Source: Elusimicrobiota bacterium
GTDB taxonomy: Bacteria > Elusimicrobiota > Elusimicrobia > Elusimicrobiales > UBA9959
DNA length: 64,000 bases
Reading direction: 5' to 3'
NCBI GenBank assembly: GCA_026388155.1
Contig: JAPLKI010000022.1
Coordinates: 62,001 to 126,000 of the forward strand
Shown: in pieces, positions 32,128 to 41,539 of the stretch
How the letters are laid out: every line of letters begins with the position of its first letter
Numbering within the stretch: the first letter of the stretch is position 1
The notes under the pieces: generated by a model
The model's input: only the letters and a program-made list of their open reading frames with translations
Databases searched by the model: none
What the model was told of the DNA's origin: nothing
Program-made: the position numbers and the translations under genes

Positions 32128-33918
32128 ATGATAAAACTCTCGGACTATGTGGCTAAACGGCTGGTAGAGCATGGCGTAAAGCACGTGTTCATGATATCCG
32201 GCGGCGGCGCTATGCACCTTAACGACGCCGTGGGAAAATGTAAAGGGCTTGAATACATTTGCAATCACCACGAGCAGGCCGCGGCCATGGGCGCTGAAGG
32301 TTATTCGCGCGTCACCGACAAACTGGGGGTGGCGGTCGTTACAACGGGGCCCGGCGGTACAAATACTTTAACCGGAGTAATAGGGCAGTGGCTTGATTCA
32401 TTGCCGGCTCTTTATATTTCCGGACAGGTGAAGTTTACGACCACGGTCGCATCCTGCCCTGAAGCCGGGTTAAGGCAGCTTGGCGACCAGGAAATAAACA
32501 TCATAGATATCGTAAAACCGGTTACAAAATTCGCACAGATGCTTAAGGACCCGTACCAGGTTAAATATGTGCTGGATAAGGCCATACATATTGCCACAAC
32601 GGGGCGGCCGGGTCCGGTATGGATAGACATTCCGCTGGACGTCCAGGCGGCCCTGATAGACGAAACTAAGCTTGCTGCTTATGAGCCTGAAGCGCCTATT
32701 CCATTCAGGACTGACCTTAAAATCCAGGCCGCTAAAACTGTTGAAATGCTGCGCGCGGCTAAACGGCCTGTGCTTATCGCCGGTCACGGCATAAGGATCG
32801 CGGGGGCCCAGGAGTTGTTTGGAAAACTGGCGGACGCTTTAAAAATACCTGTGCTGGCTACCTTTGCCGGTTTTGACCTTGTGCCGAACGATAGTCCGTG
32901 GTTTGCGGGCAGGATAGGCACAGTAGGCACCAGGGGCGGCAATTTCTCGCTGCAGAACGCGGACCTGGTGCTGTCGCTGGCCTCGCGCAATAATATACGC
33001 CAGGTCAGTTACGATTGGGCCAATTATGCGCGCAATGCTAAAAAAATAGTCGTGGATATAGACCCCGCTGAACTGGTAAAGCCTACTGTTAAGCCGGAAC
33101 TGCCGGTATGCGCGGATGTGAAAGATTTTATGGCTGCCCTGCTTGCGGCGCTTCCGAAAGCCGGCGCCGGCGACTTCTCCGGCTGGCTGGCCTGGTGCCG
33201 GGAGCGCTCAGTTAAGTATCCGGTTGTCCTTGAGGAATACAAAAAACTGAAAACAAAAGTAAACCCGTATCATTTTATTGAAACACTGACCGGCATGTTA
33301 AAACCTGAAACTTCGGTCGTCGCGGGTAACGGCTCCGCCTGCGTCTGCCTTTTCCAGGCGGGGATAGCTCATAAGGGCCAGCGGATATTCTGGAATTCCG
33401 GCTGCGCCTCTATGGGTTATGATCTGCCTGCGGCTATCGGGGCTTGCTTCGGGAGCGGCAGAAAAGAGGTGGTTTGCCTGGCCGGAGACGGCAGCATTAT
33501 GATGAACCTGCAGGAACTCGCCACGGCCGCGCATTACAAACTGCCGTTAAAAATATTTGTGTTGAATAACGAGGGCTATATTTCTATCAAGCAGACGCAG
33601 GATAATTTCTTCGAGGGCCGCCACGTGGCCTGCGACTCCAGATCCGGAGTGGGTTTCCCCGATTTCATGAAAGTCGGAGAAGCTTTTGGCCTGCACACCG
33701 AAATTATAGATAACGTTTCAGATATGAGCGGAAAGATAGCCCGGGTTCTGGCTGTAAAAGGCCCGGCGCTTTGCGATGTCAGGCTTCCCGCGGACCATAA
33801 ATTCATGCCGAAGCTGTCCTCCGAAAAGAAACCGGACGGCAGCATGGTGTCCAAGCCGCTTGAGGATATGTGGCCTTTTCTGGACAGGGAAGATTTTAAA
33901 AGTAACATCATCGGCTGA
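32128..33918 (+). CDS. Thiamine-diphosphate enzyme of the acetolactate synthase family
   Basis: 596 residues. Three TPP-enzyme domains: an N-terminal pyrimidine-binding domain with ICNHHEQAAAMGAEGYSR (catalytic Glu), a central domain around 200-330, and a C-terminal domain with LAGDGSIMMNLQELATAA and VLNNEGY (the GDG...NN diphosphate motif). Ordinary acetolactate synthase would normally come with a small subunit and other ilv genes; none is here. In O-antigen loci, relatives such as YerE add a two-carbon unit from pyruvate to a keto-sugar, so a sugar- or cyclitol-modifying role is likely. It is followed by an aldolase, an SDR and a dehydroquinate-synthase-like gene in tight order. Confidence 0.85.
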   Translation: MIKLSDYVAKRLVEHGVKHVFMISGGGAMHLNDAVGKCKGLEYICNHHEQAAAMGAEGYSRVTDKLGVAVVTTGPGGTNTLTGVIGQWLDSLPALYISGQVKFTTTVASCPEAGLRQLGDQEINIIDIVKPVTKFAQMLKDPYQVKYVLDKAIHIATTGRPGPVWIDIPLDVQAALIDETKLAAYEPEAPIPFRTDLKIQAAKTVEMLRAAKRPVLIAGHGIRIAGAQELFGKLADALKIPVLATFAGFDLVPNDSPWFAGRIGTVGTRGGNFSLQNADLVLSLASRNNIRQVSYDWANYARNAKKIVVDIDPAELVKPTVKPELPVCADVKDFMAALLAALPKAGAGDFSGWLAWCRERSVKYPVVLEEYKKLKTKVNPYHFIETLTGMLKPETSVVAGNGSACVCLFQAGIAHKGQRIFWNSGCASMGYDLPAAIGACFGSGRKEVVCLAGDGSIMMNLQELATAAHYKLPLKIFVLNNEGYISIKQTQDNFFEGRHVACDSRSGVGFPDFMKVGEAFGLHTEIIDNVSDMSGKIARVLAVKGPALCDVRLPADHKFMPKLSSEKKPDGSMVSKPLEDMWPFLDREDFKSNIIG

Positions 33919-33960
33919 ATTGATGTTTTGTATCATATATATAATAAAAGGCGGTCGAAT

Positions 33961-34776
33961 ATGAATAATCTTGAAAGAAAAATGGTGGATGTGCTTCAGG
34001 ACCTTAAGGAAAACCACAATGTGGCCGGTATTAAGGCCGAATTTGAGGCTGAAGGCACGCGTCTTGAGGAGGCCCTGCGTCTTAAGGAAGTCGTGACCCG
34101 CGCCGGCCTTGATCTGACTATAAAAATAGGCGGCTGCGAAGCCCTGAAAGACATGTACGACGCCAGATCGATAGGGGTCTGCAGGATAGTGGCGCCTATG
34201 ATAGAGTCGCCTTACGCGCTGACAAAATACCTGAGCGCCGCCAAAATGGCTTTTCCCAAAGAGGAAATACAGCAGGTTTCTCTGCTTGTAAATATAGAAA
34301 CAATAATGGGAGCCGAGAACTTTGATGAAATGCTGAAGATAGATAATATCGGTGAGCTGGACGGTATTGTGCTGGGCCGCGTTGATATGACAGGCTCTCT
34401 AGGTATGACACGGGAAGACATTAATTCCGAAAAAATATTCAACATTGCCAAAGACCTTCTCACGAAGGCTAAAAAGAAGGGCCTTGAATGCGTTATTGGC
34501 GGCGGGGTGGCAAAAGAATCCCTGCCGTTTTTCAATCGCCTGCCCAAGGGCCTGCTGGACAGGTATGAGACGCGTAAGGTTATTTTTAAATGTCCCGAAG
34601 CGCTGTCGGACAAAGCTCCCGCCGGAATCCTTAAAGCTGTGGGTTTTGAGTTGATGTGGCTGAAAAACAAACGAAACTTCTACGGCTCTATATATGCCGA
34701 GGACGAGCACCGCATAAACATGCTTGAAAAAAGGTACAAACGCCTTATAGAAGAAGCCGGGGTTAAGGGAGTATGA
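33961..34776 (+). CDS. HpcH/HpaI-family (class II pyruvate) aldolase-like protein
   Basis: 271 residues from the ATG at 33961, which has AAGGCGG upstream; an in-frame TTG at 33928 gives an unlikely extension. TIM-barrel of the HpcH/HpaI/citrate-lyase-beta group: NIETIMGAENFDEML holds the metal-binding Glu and LGRVDMTGSLG the Asp. Such enzymes make or break C-C bonds with a pyruvate or acyl-CoA enolate. Here it lies 42 nt after the TPP enzyme and overlaps the SDR start (ATGA), so it is likely a step in the same unusual sugar pathway. Confidence 0.8.
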   Translation: MNNLERKMVDVLQDLKENHNVAGIKAEFEAEGTRLEEALRLKEVVTRAGLDLTIKIGGCEALKDMYDARSIGVCRIVAPMIESPYALTKYLSAAKMAFPKEEIQQVSLLVNIETIMGAENFDEMLKIDNIGELDGIVLGRVDMTGSLGMTREDINSEKIFNIAKDLLTKAKKKGLECVIGGGVAKESLPFFNRLPKGLLDRYETRKVIFKCPEALSDKAPAGILKAVGFELMWLKNKRNFYGSIYAEDEHRINMLEKRYKRLIEEAGVKGV

Positions 34777-35441
34777 AAGGGCGGGTCGCCCTGGTTACAG
34801 GCGCTTCAAGGGGTATCGGCGAAGCCATTGCCGGCGCTTTCCGCGCGAACGGAGCCGTTCTGCTTACCCCGTCGCGTTCAGAACTTGACCTCTCTTCCAA
34901 CGAGTCTATAGACAGGTATCTGGCCGGAATCGGGAAAAAAGTGGATATCCTGGTAAATAACGCCGGGATTAATCCGCTGGGCTCGGCGGAGGACTATTCC
35001 GACGCCGACCTTAGCGCCGTTATACAGGTAAATCTTACAGCGCCAATGCGGCTTATCAGGGGGCTGCTGCCGCCCATGCGCGAGAAGCGGTACGGCAGGA
35101 TAGTTAACATAAGCTCCGTGTGGAGTCTTGTTTCAAAGCCGCGCCGGTTCGCTTATTCAACGGTAAAGGCGGCGATAAACGGCATGACGCGCGCCGCCGC
35201 CGTTGAGTGCGCGCAATACGGGGTGCTGGTTAACGCCGTAGCCCCCGGCTACGTAAATACCGAACTCACCAGAAAAAATAATTCAGAGAGCGATATCCGC
35301 GCTATAGCGCAGGCTGTCCCGGCTAAGCGGCTTGCAGAGCCTTCCGAGATCGCCGCCGTTGTGGCTTTTCTCGCTTCAGGGCAGAATACGTATATAACCG
35401 GCCAGACAATAACTGTGGACGGGGGATATAGTTGTCTTTAG
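34773..35441 (+). CDS. Short-chain dehydrogenase/reductase (FabG-like)
   Basis: 222 residues, classical SDR. TGASRGIGEAIAGAF binds the cofactor; NNAGINPLG, NISSVWS (Ser) and YSTVKAAING (Tyr, Lys) form the active site; TVDGGYSCL closes the chain as in FabG-type proteins. It is an NAD(P)-dependent oxidoreductase acting on a keto or hydroxyl group. Overlaps the aldolase stop by ATGA and the dehydroquinate-synthase-like start by 10 nt, so the three are translationally coupled. The substrate is probably a pathway intermediate rather than an acyl carrier protein, because no fatty-acid genes are nearby. Confidence 0.88.
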   Translation: MKGRVALVTGASRGIGEAIAGAFRANGAVLLTPSRSELDLSSNESIDRYLAGIGKKVDILVNNAGINPLGSAEDYSDADLSAVIQVNLTAPMRLIRGLLPPMREKRYGRIVNISSVWSLVSKPRRFAYSTVKAAINGMTRAAAVECAQYGVLVNAVAPGYVNTELTRKNNSESDIRAIAQAVPAKRLAEPSEIAAVVAFLASGQNTYITGQTITVDGGYSCL

Positions 35442-36502
35442 ATAACTTTACCGTTAGATCCAGGCTGACGGATTATAATGTTCTTTTCGCTGAACCGGCT
35501 GACTATCTTCCGCGGCTGGCCGGCGAGCCTAACTGCGTGTTTGCCGTGGACGAAAATGTCTGGCGCCTGCATAAAGGCTCCGTCCTTAAGCCGCTTGCAG
35601 GCGCTTCCCTGATAATACTGCCGATAAGCGAAGAGCTGAAATCACTGAAATCGGTACAGATGCTTTATGACCGGATAGTGGAGTTCGCCCCCAAGAAGAA
35701 CATGCGCCTTGTCTCCATTGGCGGGGGGATAACGCAGGATATAACCGGTTTTGTCGCCTCGACCCTTTACCGCGGCATAAAATGGACTTTTATCCCGACC
35801 ACCCTTCTGGCGCAGGCCGACAGCTGCATAGGCGGAAAAACATCGCTTAACTACAAAAACTACAAGAACCTGGCGGGCACTTTCTATCCGCCTTCTGAAA
35901 TCTATATCTCCGCCGGTTTTCTTTCAACGCTGAAAGACAGCGATTATTTGAGCGGCCTTGGAGAGATAGCCAAGCTTTGCATAATAGGCGGAGAAGCCGA
36001 GGCGAAAGAATTTGCCGGAGCCGTTGAAAGGATGCTTAAGCGTGAATCCGCGCCGCTTCTGTGTTTTCTTCGAAAGGCTCTTGGGATAAAGAAAGGTTAT
36101 ATAGAGGATGACGAATTCGACTCGGGCCGCAGGAATATGCTGAATTTCGGGCACTGCTTCGGCCATGCTATAGAGTCCGCCACGGATTTTGCCGTGCCGC
36201 ATGGCCTGGCGGTGGTTTATGGCATAATACTGGCGAATATGGTTTCACGCCGCAGAGGGCTGTTGTCAAAGGATTTGGAAATGTTTATGCGGGAACGGAT
36301 CCTTTCCCCTATTATCCCGCCGGGGATGTTAAGCGCCGGTATCGACGGGGCTGCCGTTGTGCAAGGCATGAAAAAAGATAAAAAGCGCACCGGGGCGAAA
36401 CTTGCCCTTGTGATGGCAATGGACGGCTTCCGGATGACGCGGGTAAACGATCTCGACGAAACGGAGGCGCTGGCGGCTGTTGCCGAGCTGTGGCCGGTTT
36501 AA
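35432..36502 (+). CDS. 3-dehydroquinate synthase-like sugar phosphate cyclase
   Basis: 356 residues. It starts at TTG 35432, preceded by GGGGG at a good distance. All AroB-family active-site blocks are present: GGGITQDITGFVAST, TTLLAQADSCIGGKT, KNLAGTFYPP, GLGEIAK (Glu zinc ligand), LNFGHCFGHAIE (His) and PHGLAVVYG (His). So the zinc site is intact and NAD binding likely. The family also includes 2-deoxy-scyllo-inosose and sedulose-type cyclases, and the position at the end of a TPP enzyme-aldolase-SDR block inside an O-antigen locus argues for a cyclitol or unusual sugar rather than the shikimate pathway. Confidence 0.85.
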   Translation: MSLDNFTVRSRLTDYNVLFAEPADYLPRLAGEPNCVFAVDENVWRLHKGSVLKPLAGASLIILPISEELKSLKSVQMLYDRIVEFAPKKNMRLVSIGGGITQDITGFVASTLYRGIKWTFIPTTLLAQADSCIGGKTSLNYKNYKNLAGTFYPPSEIYISAGFLSTLKDSDYLSGLGEIAKLCIIGGEAEAKEFAGAVERMLKRESAPLLCFLRKALGIKKGYIEDDEFDSGRRNMLNFGHCFGHAIESATDFAVPHGLAVVYGIILANMVSRRRGLLSKDLEMFMRERILSPIIPPGMLSAGIDGAAVVQGMKKDKKRTGAKLALVMAMDGFRMTRVNDLDETEALAAVAELWPV

Positions 36503-36540
36503 ATAATATTCCCCGTCCACGCCGGGCGGCGGTTTTTGTT

Positions 36541-36936
36541 ATGGCTGATGCTCCTGAACTGAAAAAAGCCTGGGATAACAGGTTTATACGGTTTTTGATC
36601 GTGGGCGGGCTAAATACCCTTGTCGGGTATGCCCTGTTCGCGCTGTTGATATTTGCCGGATTGCATTATTCTTTGGCGGTTTTTCTCTCCACGCTCCTGG
36701 GGATCTTGTTCAACTTTAAAACTACCGGCTCTCTTGTCTTCAAGCATAGCAACAACAGGCTTATATTTAAATTTGTGTCAGGTTACGCTGTCGTTTATTT
36801 TCTGAATGTAGGGCTGCTTAAAGAGTTAAGCGTTTTAGGATTTAATATGTACGCGGCCGGAGCCATGCTGCTGCCGCCTATGGCGCTGGTTTCATATTTT
36901 TTAAATTCCAGGCTGGTTTTTAGGGGACATCCATGA
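36541..36936 (+). CDS. gtrA: GtrA-family membrane protein (lipid-linked sugar flippase-like)
   Basis: 131 residues from the ATG at 36541; a GTG at 36490 would overlap the previous gene and has no ribosome site. Four transmembrane segments, with FLIVGGLNTLVGYALFALL and LGILFNFKTTGSLVF typical of GtrA (PF04138). GtrA proteins move polyprenyl-phosphate-glucose or a similar donor across the inner membrane. It overlaps the GtrB-like gene (ATGA), and a GT-C protein follows: the classic three-gene O-antigen modification set. Confidence 0.88.
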   Translation: MADAPELKKAWDNRFIRFLIVGGLNTLVGYALFALLIFAGLHYSLAVFLSTLLGILFNFKTTGSLVFKHSNNRLIFKFVSGYAVVYFLNVGLLKELSVLGFNMYAAGAMLLPPMALVSYFLNSRLVFRGHP

Positions 36937-37862
36937 AAACTATCAGTATCGTAATGCCCTGCTACAATGAAGAATTGAACGTTGAGAAGGCGTATAAAGC
37001 GGTTAAAGATATCTTTTCCACTTCGGGTGATTACAACTATGAGCATATTTTTATAGATAACGCTTCGGAGGACGGGACTTTTGCAATACTGAAAAAAATA
37101 GCGGTCGAAGATAAAAAAGTAAAACTGATACGCAATGTCCGTAACTTCGGGCATATCCGCTCCCCTTTTCACGGTTTGCTCCAGACATCCGGAGACGCGG
37201 TAATACTAATGGTAGCCGACCTGCAGGACCCTCCGGAGCTGATCGCGGAATTTATTAAAAAATGGGAGGGGGGAAGCAAAATAGTCGTCGGAATTAAAAC
37301 AGACAGCGACGAAAACGGGCTGATATTCGGGATACGCAAGTTCTACTACCGGATAATGAACCGCATCTCCGAAGTGCGGCACATAGAAAACTTTACGGGG
37401 TTCGGCCTTTACGACAAGCAGGTCATTGAGATACTGCGCGGCATAGACGACCCATACCCGTATTTCAGGGGGCTTATTGCCGACATCGGTTTTGAGATCT
37501 CCCGCGTTGAATATATACAGCCGGCCAGGAAATCGGGAATAACCAAGAATAACTTTTACACTCTCTATGACATGGCCATGCTGGGACTTACGAACTATTC
37601 AAAGATCCCGTTAAGGATAGCCACGTTCCTGGGGTTTGCAATGTCCCTGATAAGCCTTCTTGTGGCGCTTTCTTATCTGGTTTATAAGCTTATTTACTGG
37701 CAGGAGTTCTCTTTGGGAATAGCGCCGATAGTGATAGGGCTTTTCTTTATGTTTTCGGTGCAGCTTTTCTTTTTGGGGGTTGTCGGGGAATATATCGGCT
37801 CTATACATACAAAAGTCCTTAAGCGCCCGCTGGTTGTGGAAAGGGAAAGAATCAATTTTTAA
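36933..37862 (+). CDS. gtrB: GtrB-like polyprenyl-phosphate glycosyltransferase
   Basis: 309 residues. GT-A fold at the N-terminus: VMPCYNEELNVEKAYKAV, IDNASEDGTFAIL, VADLQDPPELI (DxD-type). Residues about 230-290 hold two transmembrane helices, as in bacterial bactoprenol glucosyltransferases (GtrB/ArnC). It would transfer a sugar from a nucleotide donor to undecaprenyl phosphate at the cytoplasmic face. Tightly coupled to gtrA upstream and 4 nt from the GT-C gene downstream. Confidence 0.9.
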   Translation: MKTISIVMPCYNEELNVEKAYKAVKDIFSTSGDYNYEHIFIDNASEDGTFAILKKIAVEDKKVKLIRNVRNFGHIRSPFHGLLQTSGDAVILMVADLQDPPELIAEFIKKWEGGSKIVVGIKTDSDENGLIFGIRKFYYRIMNRISEVRHIENFTGFGLYDKQVIEILRGIDDPYPYFRGLIADIGFEISRVEYIQPARKSGITKNNFYTLYDMAMLGLTNYSKIPLRIATFLGFAMSLISLLVALSYLVYKLIYWQEFSLGIAPIVIGLFFMFSVQLFFLGVVGEYIGSIHTKVLKRPLVVERERINF

Positions 37863-37865
37863 CTT

Positions 37866-40178
37866 ATGAAGCCGGCAAATTGTTCCAAGTACAGGCTTTT
37901 TGTTATCCAGTCGGTTATCGCCGCCTTTGGGTTTTCTGTTTTTTTGTGGAAGCTCGTGGATGTGTTCAGGCTGAAATTTATGGATGATATGTATGCCGGG
38001 GTAAAACCATGGGCGTACCCGTATTATCATCCATATAGCGGCGGGCTTCTTAATTACCTTTTTCTGTGTTCCGGAATAGGAGCTGTCGGACTGCTCCTCT
38101 ATGTTTTTTTACCTAAATACTCCGGCGCTTTAAAAGCCAGGCTGGATTCGCTCGAAGACAGGGGTTTTTATACATTTTTTGGGTTTTCCTTTGTCGTTTT
38201 AGGTATTGTTTTAGTTAAGTTGTCTGCTTTGAGAATTATTGTTCCCGCTTTGTTGCTGTCCGCCATTCCGCTGGCGCAGTTTATTCCGCGTAAAATTTAT
38301 AAAAAGTCCTTCTACTGCGCGCTTTTCCTGATGTTCGCCGTTCTTATGGTAGAGCCGCTGCGGCTTTTTGTCGGGCCGGTGCCGCTGATGAACGAGTATC
38401 CGGAGATATCCAGCGAGACGCGTCTGGACGGCCTATACGTAAAAAATAGCGACTTCCTCTCCAAACTTCCTGAACTGTCCCGCGATCTGAAACTGCACGA
38501 AAAAATTCCGGGAGAAGAGGGGTTGGATTTCCTGATAAAACTAAAAAAGCCGGAAATCCAGGCATGGGGGAATGCGTTGGCTTCCGGCTCTCCCGTAAAT
38601 TATTCGAAGTTGTTGTCGTTGCAGGCTTTTGTTAAAGCCAATGCTTTGGAATATGAACATCAGGTTATGGGACGGGGGCAGATCAACCATATAGGATATA
38701 TTCTGAACCCTGTAAACGAATATGACCTGGGAAAACCATTAACTAAAACATACATGCAATATGGGGTAGGGAACACGCTTCTGTTCAAGCGGACCATGCA
38801 GGCCTTTGGCGGGGTTTCGATCGCTAACTATTATAAATGTTATCTGTATTATTTCGTCTACTATGCGATATTCCTGGCAATGCTGATATATGTTTTTCGG
38901 GATATAACTTACGTATTGTGCGGATTTTCCGCGGTGGCTTTTATGCATTTTTCGTACAATTATATCGCTTTCGTCCTGGCTCCCGGAATTATTCCGACTA
39001 TACATTTTTTTGACGCCGCCTTGATTCTGGCGCTGGCCGCGTTTTTAAGGAACCGGTCCAGGTGGGGGTGTGTTTTGTTTTCCGGTTTGTTAGTCGCCTG
39101 CGCGATATTTCTCAACAGACAGTTCGGTGGAATGCTGGCTGTCTCATGGGTGGCGGCCATGGCGGTTTATGGCCTTGAGAATAAGGCCGGTTCGCTCAAA
39201 TATTTATGGCTTCTTCTGCCGCTTCTGGTTACGGCTCTCGCTGTCTGGCTTACCGGCGGAGGTTCAGGGGACGGGGCAGGCGGAATACTGAAATCTTATT
39301 TTTACGGGTTTTTTTCCTGGCCGCCTAAAACGATCGTTGTCGCTTTCACAATGGCATATATTGTGCTTTCCTATCTGTTCCTTATCCGCATACGGGAAAA
39401 TCGCAGCGACGCCAAATACCTTTATCTGTTCAGCTTCTTCTACTCGCAGGGCCTTTTTGTTTATTTTTATTGGTCCGGTCTTTTAAACCACTTGCCGTTG
39501 CTGTTCCCGTTCATAACTCTGCAGTTGCTTTTTGCCGCATTATTGATCGAGAAAAAAGGATTTGGCGGCGGAGAACAGTTATGGAAATGGGTCTATAATG
39601 TCAAACCTGCGGCGGTTTTATTTTCGGTTTTGCTTGTGGCCGTTTCTGCCTTATATTTTTATCTTGCTCCAGCCGGGCAGAAGGAATTTTACGACAATTT
39701 TAAAACCCATAAGTGCTATAACTGGACCTTTAAAAACGCTAAGCTCGTATCGACAATTAACCCTGATCTCTTTTCCGGGGCTGTCGCGCTGATACAAAAA
39801 TATTCTGAGGGCAAGGGAATATACATAATTTCCAAGTATGACAATATTCTTCCGTTTTTAAGCGGCCGCTACAGCCTGATGCCGCATTTTGAAATGCCGT
39901 GGTACATGATAAGTGACAAACTTGGTGATGAAGTTTTCGCTAAACTGGAAAGCATGAAACCCGAATACCTTTTTGCCGATTCCGACATGAATGCCGCAAA
40001 TCCTGATCCGTGGGCTGCTGTGTACGCTTTACCACTCCTGAAAACCGAGCGGCCTGCCAGGGCAGGCAGGCTTATGGAGCTGCGTGAATTGTTCAATAAA
40101 GAAGCTCCGAACTATAAGCTTGTCGAGGCCGGCAGCCTTATGTCAGTGTATAGAAGGATCGCATCAAAGTCTGAATGA
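37866..40178 (+). CDS. Large GT-C-type membrane protein, GtrC-like candidate
   Basis: 770 residues with about 14 hydrophobic segments and several periplasmic loops, one early (about 35-60) and one large (about 170-300). No motif is decisive. Its place directly after gtrA-gtrB, where phage and Shigella-type clusters keep the serotype-specific transferase, suggests it takes the flipped lipid-linked sugar and adds it to the O-antigen. The C-terminal part is soluble (about 600-770). Its stop overlaps the flippase start (ATGA). Slightly AT-rich. Confidence 0.6.
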   Translation: MKPANCSKYRLFVIQSVIAAFGFSVFLWKLVDVFRLKFMDDMYAGVKPWAYPYYHPYSGGLLNYLFLCSGIGAVGLLLYVFLPKYSGALKARLDSLEDRGFYTFFGFSFVVLGIVLVKLSALRIIVPALLLSAIPLAQFIPRKIYKKSFYCALFLMFAVLMVEPLRLFVGPVPLMNEYPEISSETRLDGLYVKNSDFLSKLPELSRDLKLHEKIPGEEGLDFLIKLKKPEIQAWGNALASGSPVNYSKLLSLQAFVKANALEYEHQVMGRGQINHIGYILNPVNEYDLGKPLTKTYMQYGVGNTLLFKRTMQAFGGVSIANYYKCYLYYFVYYAIFLAMLIYVFRDITYVLCGFSAVAFMHFSYNYIAFVLAPGIIPTIHFFDAALILALAAFLRNRSRWGCVLFSGLLVACAIFLNRQFGGMLAVSWVAAMAVYGLENKAGSLKYLWLLLPLLVTALAVWLTGGGSGDGAGGILKSYFYGFFSWPPKTIVVAFTMAYIVLSYLFLIRIRENRSDAKYLYLFSFFYSQGLFVYFYWSGLLNHLPLLFPFITLQLLFAALLIEKKGFGGGEQLWKWVYNVKPAAVLFSVLLVAVSALYFYLAPAGQKEFYDNFKTHKCYNWTFKNAKLVSTINPDLFSGAVALIQKYSEGKGIYIISKYDNILPFLSGRYSLMPHFEMPWYMISDKLGDEVFAKLESMKPEYLFADSDMNAANPDPWAAVYALPLLKTERPARAGRLMELRELFNKEAPNYKLVEAGSLMSVYRRIASKSE

Positions 40179-41539
40179 TAAAAACCGCCCTGAAGAACAT
40201 CAGCGTTTCCCATATGTTTACCGCTGTAAACCAGTTATCAAAGACCGCCTATGTGGTGATGATGCTGGTTCTTGTCCCGCTTTTTCTCAGCAAGGCGGAG
40301 CAGGGGTACTGGTTCTCGTTCATGAGCCTTTCCGCGCTGATGATAATAGCTGATTCCGGTTTTTCCACCATCATTTTGCAGTTCGCCGCCCATGAATTCG
40401 CCTTCCTGCGGTTTAACGCTTCAGGAGCTATAGAAGGGGAGGAAAAATACTTAAAGCGCCTGGGCAGTTTTTTCCTTTTTGCGTTTAAGTGGTCTGCGGG
40501 GGTGGTGGCGATAGCCTTGCCGGTAATTTTCATGGCAGGCTGGTATATAATGTCGCGCCGGCCGGCCGAAGCCGCCTGGCAGGCGCCCTGGCTGCTGTAT
40601 GTGATCGGCTCTGTTTTCACTTTTATGAACAACAGCTTTCTTTATTTTTTTGAGGGCTGCGATTGCGTGCCGAAGACACAAAAAATAAGGGCGCAGATAA
40701 ATCTGGCCATGATAGCGGTGCTTTGCGCCGGTTTGATCTCGGGATTAAAACTTTATGCGCTGGCGCTTTCCGCTATTGTAAGCGCGCTGGCCGGCGCGGC
40801 CCTGCTTTTTAAGGTTTTCCGTCCTGCCGCGGGTAGTTTGCTGGCGGCTGCCAGGGGGTATGCGCATTCCTGGCGAAAAGAGTTCCTGCCGTTGCTGGGA
40901 CGTTATTCTTTAAGCTGGGCCAGCGGCTACTTTATTTTCCAGATGTACACACCGATAATGTTCCATTATTACGGCCCCGTGGAGGCCGGAAAAATAGGCA
41001 TAAGCATAACGCTTTGGACCGGGGTGCTGACGCTTTCCAATATCTGGCTTTCCGTGGTTACGCCGAAAATAAATATCCACATATCAAAAAAAGAATGGCT
41101 GCATCTGGATAAACTGTTTTTCAGAAATCTGGTTTTTTCAGCCGCCACCTTTCTGGCCGGCGTCGGCTGCGTATTCTCGCTGTTCGGGCTTGCGCGTGGG
41201 CGGTTCGCGCTTGCGGACAGGTTCGTTAGTCCGGTTTCCATGCTTTTTCTTGCCGGCGGCTGGTGGCTGCAGGTTATTGTTAACGGCCTTGCCCTCTACC
41301 TGCGGGCCCATAAGGAAGAGCCGCTGGTCGTTCCGTCGGTGTTTTCCGCTGTATACATAATTGTCGCTACTTATTTTTCCGCCCTGTTTTTGTCCCCGGA
41401 CTACTTTTTCCTTGGTTTTTTTTCCAGCTATATCTGGGGCCTGCCATGGATAATATGGATTTTCAACAAGAAACGCGCTAAAGGTCATTTAAATGAACAA
41501 CCCTGCACCATTGCTTACAATAGCAATACCGACATATAA
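40175..41539 (+). CDS. Polysaccharide flippase (Wzx/MOP superfamily)
   Basis: 454 residues, 12 or so hydrophobic segments evenly spaced along the whole length, with no large soluble domain. AYVVMMLVLVPLFLSKAEQG and ADSGFSTIILQFAAHEFAFL are typical of the first helices of O-antigen flippases, which move undecaprenyl-linked repeat units across the inner membrane. It works with the Wzy-type protein at 45330 and the WbaP-type enzyme at 43923. The next gene starts 46 nt inside its end, with its own AAAGG ribosome site. Confidence 0.82.
   Translation: MIKTALKNISVSHMFTAVNQLSKTAYVVMMLVLVPLFLSKAEQGYWFSFMSLSALMIIADSGFSTIILQFAAHEFAFLRFNASGAIEGEEKYLKRLGSFFLFAFKWSAGVVAIALPVIFMAGWYIMSRRPAEAAWQAPWLLYVIGSVFTFMNNSFLYFFEGCDCVPKTQKIRAQINLAMIAVLCAGLISGLKLYALALSAIVSALAGAALLFKVFRPAAGSLLAAARGYAHSWRKEFLPLLGRYSLSWASGYFIFQMYTPIMFHYYGPVEAGKIGISITLWTGVLTLSNIWLSVVTPKINIHISKKEWLHLDKLFFRNLVFSAATFLAGVGCVFSLFGLARGRFALADRFVSPVSMLFLAGGWWLQVIVNGLALYLRAHKEEPLVVPSVFSAVYIIVATYFSALFLSPDYFFLGFFSSYIWGLPWIIWIFNKKRAKGHLNEQPCTIAYNSNTDI

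Noticed and set aside
32128-33918. Catabolic or biosynthetic acetolactate synthase
   Set aside because: No small subunit, ilvC or ilvD nearby; the genes around it belong to sugar synthesis.
35432-36502. Housekeeping aroB
   Set aside because: No other shikimate gene is near and it is coupled to an SDR and an aldolase in the O-antigen locus; I cannot exclude it without the rest of the genome.
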